A DNA stretch of 64,000 nucleotides, taken from the NCBI RefSeq assembly GCF_041690465.1, contig NZ_JAWLHG010000005.1, positions 156,766 through 220,765 of the forward strand. The letters run 5' to 3'. The stretch is from Falsiroseomonas sp041690465 (GTDB lineage: Bacteria > Pseudomonadota > Alphaproteobacteria > Acetobacterales > Acetobacteraceae). Positions within the stretch are counted from its first letter, which is position 1. Every line of letters starts with the position of its first letter. The position numbers and the translations under genes are program-made. The notes below the pieces were generated by a model. That model saw only the letters and a program-made list of their open reading frames with translations, ran no database searches and had not been told where the DNA came from. This document shows, one piece after another, positions 58,910 through 64,000 of the stretch.

Positions 58910-60652
58910 ATGCGGCTTCATCCTTCGCTGGTCGCGCTGCTTGCCGTGCCTGGGCTTGCCCTCGCCCAGGTCGCGCCTCCCCCGCTGACGCCGGGCCGCG
59001 TGCAGCAATTGGCTCCCGCCGAGGCGCCGGGCCTGGCGCCGGCATTGCGCCCGGCTATCCCGGATGCCGCCCGCGGCCCTGGCGAGCAGATGCGCGTGCG
59101 GATCGTCGCCGTGCGGCTCAGCGGCAACGCCGCGGTGCCGGATTCCGAGCTGATGCCGGTTCTCCAGCCGCTGGTCGGGCAGGAGGTGCCGCTCGCTGCC
59201 ATCGAGGATGCGCGCATCCGCCTGATCTCCGCCTATGGCCGCGCGGGCTATCCCTTCGTCACCGCCTCCGCCGGGTTGTCGCCGGAAGGCGAGGGCGCGG
59301 CGCTGACCATGTCCATCGTCGAGGGGCACATTGCCTCGGTGAAGCTCGATGGCGACATCGGCCCGGCCGGGACCCAGGTGCTGCGCTTCCTGGAGCCGCT
59401 CGTCGGCGACGGGGCCATCACCACCGCGCGGCTGGAGCGCGCGCTGCTGCTGGCCGGCGACATCCCCGGCGTGACGCTGCGCAGCGTGGTCCGCCCGCTG
59501 CAGGGCGGCGAGGCCGGCGCGCTGGAACTTGTCGCGCAGCTGCAGCGCCAGGCCTTCAGCGGCTACCTGGCCGTGGACAACCGTGGCTACCGGCTCACCG
59601 GCCCGGTGCAGGCGATCCTCTCTTACGGTGCCAATTCGCACACCTCCCTCGGCGAGCGGATCGAGGCGACGATATTCCAGACCCAGGATTGGGAGCAGAG
59701 CTTCGGGCAGGTCGCGGGCGAGGCCTTCCTCGGCGGTTCCGGTCTCCGGCTGCGCGGCTATGCCGGCGCCGGGGTCACCAACCCGGGCGGCGTGCTGGCG
59801 GCGATCGGCTACCAGGGCCACACCACGGTGGCGGGGCTGGCGCTGCAGTACCCGATCATCCGCAGCCGTCCGCTCAACCTCTTTACCAACCTGCAGTTCG
59901 ATTATCTGGACAGCGAGGTCGAGGTCGGCACGCCCGGCACGCGCCAGAGCTTGGACCAAGTGCGCACGCTGCGCTTCGGCTTCGAGGGCAACGCGCTCGA
60001 CACCTTCTTCCCCTTCGCGCCAGCGCCAGCCATCAACAGCGCTGCCATCCGGATCCATCGCGGCCTGTCCTGGTTCAACGCGACCGGCTCGACCGACCTG
60101 CCTGGCCCGGCGCGGGTGCAGAGCGACTTCGACTTCGTCAAATGGAGCGGCGAATTCAGCCGCACCCAGCCGCTCTGGGTGCCGGCCGAGGGGCTGATGC
60201 TCAGCGTGTTCGGCCAGGTCGCCGGCCAGGTGAGCGACGACATCCTGCCGCTGTCGGAGAAGTTCCTGTTCGGCGGCAACCGGCTCGGCCGCGGCTTCTA
60301 TGCCGGGCAGGTGACCGGCGACAGCGCGCTCGGCGCCACCATCGAGTTGCAGCTCGATGTGCGCCCGCCGCCCTTTCAGATCCCGGGCTTCGGCACCGAT
60401 CTGGTGGAGGTGCAGCCCTCGGCGCAGTTCTACCTGTTCCGCGACTTCGGCCGCAGCTGGGAGAACCTGGAGACCGACGTCAACGTGACGCTGGAATCCT
60501 GGGGCGGCGGCGTGCGGCTGTTCCTGACCGAGAATGTCCAGCTCGATGTCGAGGCGGTGCGCCGGCTGACGCGCCGCGTCGATGCGGGCGGCGGCAGCGT
60601 GCCTCCGCTGGACGAGACTGCCGGCTTCTTCCGTCTGCTCACCAGGTTCTGA
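58910..60652 (+). CDS. Two-partner secretion outer-membrane transporter (ShlB/FhaC family)
   Basis: A 580-residue TpsB. Signal peptide RLHPSLVALLAVPGLALA, then a proline-rich linker. POTRA domains occupy about residues 62-210 (VRIVAVRLSGNAAVPDSEL begins the first). The beta-barrel follows, starting with FSGYLAVDNRGYRLTGP. The secretion motif of loop L6 reads GGNRLGRGFYAG near residue 465 (RGF/Y). The C-terminus FFRLLTRF ends in Phe as outer-membrane proteins do. It should export the TpsA product encoded eight bases downstream. Confidence 0.92.
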   Translation: MRLHPSLVALLAVPGLALAQVAPPPLTPGRVQQLAPAEAPGLAPALRPAIPDAARGPGEQMRVRIVAVRLSGNAAVPDSELMPVLQPLVGQEVPLAAIEDARIRLISAYGRAGYPFVTASAGLSPEGEGAALTMSIVEGHIASVKLDGDIGPAGTQVLRFLEPLVGDGAITTARLERALLLAGDIPGVTLRSVVRPLQGGEAGALELVAQLQRQAFSGYLAVDNRGYRLTGPVQAILSYGANSHTSLGERIEATIFQTQDWEQSFGQVAGEAFLGGSGLRLRGYAGAGVTNPGGVLAAIGYQGHTTVAGLALQYPIIRSRPLNLFTNLQFDYLDSEVEVGTPGTRQSLDQVRTLRFGFEGNALDTFFPFAPAPAINSAAIRIHRGLSWFNATGSTDLPGPARVQSDFDFVKWSGEFSRTQPLWVPAEGLMLSVFGQVAGQVSDDILPLSEKFLFGGNRLGRGFYAGQVTGDSALGATIELQLDVRPPPFQIPGFGTDLVEVQPSAQFYLFRDFGRSWENLETDVNVTLESWGGGVRLFLTENVQLDVEAVRRLTRRVDAGGGSVPPLDETAGFFRLLTRF

Positions 60653-60660
60653 GGCGCACG

Positions 60661-63600
60661 ATGACCGCACGGCCCCATCGCTCCGCCCGTTCCGCCGCCG
60701 TGCGGAACCGCGGCCTCCTGCCCGGTGCCGCCGCGCCCTCGGTGGCCGCGATCCGGCACGGGCTGCTCGCCACCACCGCACTGCTGCCGGTGGCGCTGCT
60801 GGCAGCGCCAGCCATGGCGCAGGCCCCGAGCGCCGCGCCGAGCGGTGGGCTGGTGAGCGCGGGCAGTGCGGCCATCAGCCAGTCGGCGACGACGACGCGC
60901 ATCGACCAGACCTCCACGCGCGCCGCGATCGACTGGCAGCGCTTCGATGTCGGCCGCAATCACACGGTGCAGTTCAACCAGCCCAACGCGCAGTCCTGGA
61001 CGCTGAACCGCGTCAACACGCCCGACCCCTCGATGATCGCCGGGCGCATCCAGGCAAATGGCGGGGTGGCGATTGTCAACCAGTCCGGCGTGGTCTTCGC
61101 GCCCGGTGCACAGGTGAATGTCGGCAGCCTCATTGTCAGCGCCGCCGGCATCACCAACCAGAACTTCATGGCCGGCCGGATGATGTTCGACCAGCCGGCG
61201 CGGCCCGGCGCGCGGGTCGAGAACCACGGCAACATCACCGTCGCCGAGCGCGGCCTCGCCTCCCTCGTCGCGCCGGGCGTCGCCAACAGCGGGTTGATCC
61301 GCGCGCGGCTCGGCCGCGTTGCGCTGGCCGGTGCGGAGACCTTCACGCTCGACCTCGCCGGCGACGGGCTGGTTTCGCTCGACGTCACGCAGTCGGTGCG
61401 CCGGGCGCCGGAGGGCGCGGTGGCGCTGGTGACCAACAGCGGCACGATCGAGGCGGCCGGCGGTTCCGTGCTGCTGACCGCCGATGCGGCGCGCGGCGTG
61501 GTGGACACCATGCTGCGCAACACCGGGCGGATCAGCGCCGATGGCGACGCGACGGCGGCGGCGGGCAGCGTGGTGCTGCGCGGCGGCGCGGGCGGCGATG
61601 TGCGGGTGGACGCCGGCACCATCAGCGCAACCGGCACCGCGCCCGGCGCGCGCGGCGGCAGCGTGCAGGTCGGCAGTGCGGGTGGCGCGGTGAGCGTGGC
61701 GCGCGAGGCGCGGCTCGATGCCTCGGGCGCAGGCGGTGGCGGCGCAATACGGATCGGCGGCGCGACGACGGGGCGTGCGACGGTGGCCGGCGAGGTTGCG
61801 GCGCGCGGCACCGGCGCGCGGGTTCGCGGTGGTCTCGTGACAGTGCAGGCCAAGGAGAGCGTGCTGGTCGCCGCGGGCGCCAAGCTCGACGCTTCCGGCA
61901 CAGGCGGCGGCGGCACGGTGCTGACGGGCACCACCGGTATCGGCCGCGAGCAGACCATGGCCGCGACCACCACGGTGGAAGCCGGCGCCGAGCTGCGCGC
62001 CGATGCGACCGATGCCGGTGATGGCGGCGTGATCGTGGTGAACAGCACGGAACGCACCGAGGTCCGCGGCAGCCTCGCAGCGCGCGGCGGCCCGCAGGGG
62101 GGTGACGGCGGCTTCATCGAATTGTCAGGGCTGAGCGGCCTGACGCTGGCCGCCGAGGTGCTGCTGGATGCTCCGGCTGGCCGCGGTGGCACGGTGCTGA
62201 TCGACCCCGACACCATCAACCTGGACGATGACGGCGACGCCAACGAGCCGCCGGTCGCCGGCACGCCCGGCCGCACCGCCGGCGCGATCCTGTTCGCGGA
62301 TGGTGGCGGCGGCACCATCGACGTGGATGTGGATGCCATCAACAGCTTCACCGCCGGCGTGAACGTGCTGCTGCAGGCCAACAACACCATCAACGTCAAG
62401 GCCGAGGTCAATCGCAGCACCGCGGGCTCGGTCTTCCTGGAGACCAAGAACACCGGCACGATCAACGTCGATGCCGACATGCGGGCGCAGAACGGCTCGC
62501 TCGGCTTTCGGACCGGCACGCTGGCGCTCGACAACGTCACGCTGAACGCCAGCACCGACATCTCGGTCTCCGCCGATACGCTGAGCACCAGGAACGGCGT
62601 CACGCTGAACGCACCGACCCTCTCGCTGCGCGCCGACACCTTCACCCTGAAGAACTCGAACGTCTTCAGCGGCAGCACGCTGGTGGAGATCGGGCCGCGC
62701 AGCGTCGGCACGGCGGCCAGCGCCTTTGTGCCGGGCAACGGCATCACCATCACCACCGCGCTGCTCCGCCTCGGCCGGACAACGGCGGGAAATCGCACCT
62801 GGGGCTCGCCGGACGACACGGAAGTGACGGCGGATGACCTGGTGCTGACCAGCAGCATCACGCGCGCCGGCACCAACCTGGAGCTGTTCGCCACCGATCT
62901 GGTGCAGCTGCAGTCGGCCGTGAACATCGGCAGCGGCCAGCTCGCGCTGCGCACCACCGCGGCCGCCGGCCAGGTGGTGCAGGACGCCGCCGCCAGCATC
63001 ACCGCATCCCGGCTCAGCGGCCAGTCCGGCACCGGCGGGTTCAATGTTGCCGACACGGCGAACGCGCTCGGCAGCCTGGGCGACATCGCCAGCACGGGCA
63101 ATGTGACGGTCCGCAGCACCGGCAATCTCAGCATCGTCGGCGCCGTCAGCGGCGGCAGCGCGGGCGTGGTGCGGATCAGCGCCGCCGGCGCGCTCGGGGT
63201 GTCTGCGACCGGCTCGGTCTCGGCCGGCGATCTCGGCGGCACCGACCCCGCACCGGTGGCCGGCACGGGCCGCGTGCACCTGTGGGGCAGCTCGGTCACG
63301 CTGGCAGGCGCGGTGACCGGCGGCGAGGCGGTGACGCTGGCGGCCTCCAGCGATCCGGACAGCTTCGTGGCGGGCGGTGCCGTCACCCAGTCGGGCGTGG
63401 GCTCGATCCGCGCGGGCGAACTGGCCGTGCTCTCGGGCGGCGACGTCACCCTCGGGCTCACCACCAACCGCATCCTGTCCGTCGGCAGCGAGAGCTTCGG
63501 CGCCGGCACCACCGCCATCCGGTCCGACCGCGCCATGACGGTGACGGCCACGCCGACCTCCGTGCCGCATCCGGACGGCAGCGGTCCCACCACGCCCACG

Positions 63601-64000
63601 GCCGGCATCACCGCGCAGGGCGATGTCCGTCTGGCGGCGCCGGCGCTCACCATCGATGCGGCGCTGGTGGCCAGTGGCGACGCGACCAGCGGCGTCACGC
63701 TGGTCGCCGATGCGCTGACCTTCGGCGCGCCGGGGCTGATCCAGCCCGGCGCCGCGCTCACGCCGGGCACCGTGACCATCGCGCGCTTCACCGATGGCGT
63801 CATCGACCTCGGCGGCGCCGGCGCTGTCGCCGGCGCGCTGGAGATCACCAGCACGGAGCTGAACGCCATCGCTTTCGCCGGGCGCCTCAGGATCGGCGGC
63901 GGCTTCAGCGGGCTGACCTTGCCGCCAAGCGGCGCCGGCGGGTCCTCGGTCCAGGTCACGGCGCCGCTCGACCTGACCGCGCTCAGCATCGGCACGCTCG
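60661..64000 (+). CDS. Filamentous hemagglutinin-type TpsA protein, N-terminal part
   Basis: The frame from ATG 60661 stays open to the window edge (1113 codons and more). A long leader (about 53 residues, ending LLAAPAMAQ) precedes the TPS domain: IDWQRFDVGRNHTVQFNQP, NRVNTPDPSMIAGRIQANG and GVVFAPGAQVNVGSLIVSAAG (last in two parts), the recognition module for TpsB. After about residue 250 the sequence becomes repetitive and Gly/Ala/Val/Thr-rich with strand-turn periodicity, suggesting a beta-helix exoprotein that is secreted or surface-bound. RIGG/GTV-type repeats vary in length. The end and any C-terminal effector domain are outside the window. The distance to the transporter gene is only eight bases. 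Confidence 0.92.
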   Translation, partial: MTARPHRSARSAAVRNRGLLPGAAAPSVAAIRHGLLATTALLPVALLAAPAMAQAPSAAPSGGLVSAGSAAISQSATTTRIDQTSTRAAIDWQRFDVGRNHTVQFNQPNAQSWTLNRVNTPDPSMIAGRIQANGGVAIVNQSGVVFAPGAQVNVGSLIVSAAGITNQNFMAGRMMFDQPARPGARVENHGNITVAERGLASLVAPGVANSGLIRARLGRVALAGAETFTLDLAGDGLVSLDVTQSVRRAPEGAVALVTNSGTIEAAGGSVLLTADAARGVVDTMLRNTGRISADGDATAAAGSVVLRGGAGGDVRVDAGTISATGTAPGARGGSVQVGSAGGAVSVAREARLDASGAGGGGAIRIGGATTGRATVAGEVAARGTGARVRGGLVTVQAKESVLVAAGAKLDASGTGGGGTVLTGTTGIGREQTMAATTTVEAGAELRADATDAGDGGVIVVNSTERTEVRGSLAARGGPQGGDGGFIELSGLSGLTLAAEVLLDAPAGRGGTVLIDPDTINLDDDGDANEPPVAGTPGRTAGAILFADGGGGTIDVDVDAINSFTAGVNVLLQANNTINVKAEVNRSTAGSVFLETKNTGTINVDADMRAQNGSLGFRTGTLALDNVTLNASTDISVSADTLSTRNGVTLNAPTLSLRADTFTLKNSNVFSGSTLVEIGPRSVGTAASAFVPGNGITITTALLRLGRTTAGNRTWGSPDDTEVTADDLVLTSSITRAGTNLELFATDLVQLQSAVNIGSGQLALRTTAAAGQVVQDAAASITASRLSGQSGTGGFNVADTANALGSLGDIASTGNVTVRSTGNLSIVGAVSGGSAGVVRISAAGALGVSATGSVSAGDLGGTDPAPVAGTGRVHLWGSSVTLAGAVTGGEAVTLAASSDPDSFVAGGAVTQSGVGSIRAGELAVLSGGDVTLGLTTNRILSVGSESFGAGTTAIRSDRAMTVTATPTSVPHPDGSGPTTPTAGITAQGDVRLAAPALTIDAALVASGDATSGVTLVADALTFGAPGLIQPGAALTPGTVTIARFTDGVIDLGGAGAVAGALEITSTELNAIAFAGRLRIGGGFSGLTLPPSGAGGSSVQVTAPLDLTALSIGTL

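Noticed and set aside
60960..63995. Open frame of 1011 codons on the minus strand opposite the TpsA gene
   Set aside because: It is the antisense shadow of a GC-rich, repetitive coding sequence. The plus frame shows a signal peptide and a TPS domain; the minus frame is Pro/Ser/Ala-rich without a motif.
1..64000. tRNA, rRNA, CRISPR arrays, insertion sequences, attachment sites
   Set aside because: No cloverleaf with CCA-adjacent arms, no rRNA-like sequence, no regularly spaced direct repeats, and no transposase or integrase was seen. Base composition is even throughout.

Overview
The window is a high-GC (about 70 percent by eye), gene-dense chromosomal stretch from a Gram-negative heterotroph. 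Gene content (TctC/Bug binding proteins, TRAP-TAXI and dipeptide importers, a gallate/protocatechuate-type cluster, a two-partner secretion locus, a P1B ATPase) suggests an alphaproteobacterium, most likely an Acetobacteraceae/Roseomonas-like soil organism. That taxonomy is inference. I saw no rRNA, tRNA, CRISPR array or insertion sequence.

Layout. 1-1666: end of a 2-hydroxyacid dehydrogenase, a pirin and a small membrane protein. 1686-9669 (minus): an aromatic-acid catabolic operon headed by a LysR regulator, then a VOC-type extradiol dioxygenase, a GalB-type hydratase, an alpha/beta hydrolase, a LigK/GalC aldolase, a dihydroxyphthalate-decarboxylase-like protein, a TctC binding protein, a LigI-type PDC lactonase and an oxidoreductase. 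9781-14395: PfkB, a phosphoribosyltransferase, PEP synthase and an ankyrin protein. 14472-17844: DUF411 metal-binding protein, Zn/Cd/Pb ATPase and a methyltransferase. 17926-19326: a protein of unknown function.

19473-30527 (minus): a seven-gene operon with a TRAP-TAXI importer, two tandem hydantoinase/oxoprolinase A-B pairs and an enoyl-CoA hydratase. 30711-36368: threonine aldolase, a maleate-isomerase-like enzyme, and a three-gene TTT transporter operon that contains a cysteine-less racemase homologue and a TctA-TctB fusion. 36419-37385: a truncated hemoglobin facing the frameshifted remnant of an NsrR-like regulator. 37576-42375: a three-gene Fe-S/ATPase set of the 2-hydroxyacyl-CoA-dehydratase activase / double-cubane-protein type. 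42376-48405: DUF1194 protein and a TetR-controlled RND pump.

48419-57787 (minus): a nine-gene unit made of a DppABCDF-type importer, a C45 acyltransferase, a sigma-54 activator, an AtuA-like DUF1446 protein and a DUF4387 protein. Two sequences matching the sigma-54 promoter consensus with exact -24/-12 spacing lie in front of dppA and in front of the AtuA gene, so the unit looks like a self-contained sigma-54 circuit for importing and converting an unidentified (possibly N-acylated or peptide-like) compound. I consider this the best candidate for an undescribed system here; the activase-type trio and the incomplete aromatic pathway come next. 58040-64000: an OmpA-domain protein and a two-partner secretion pair (TpsB, then TpsA running off the window end).
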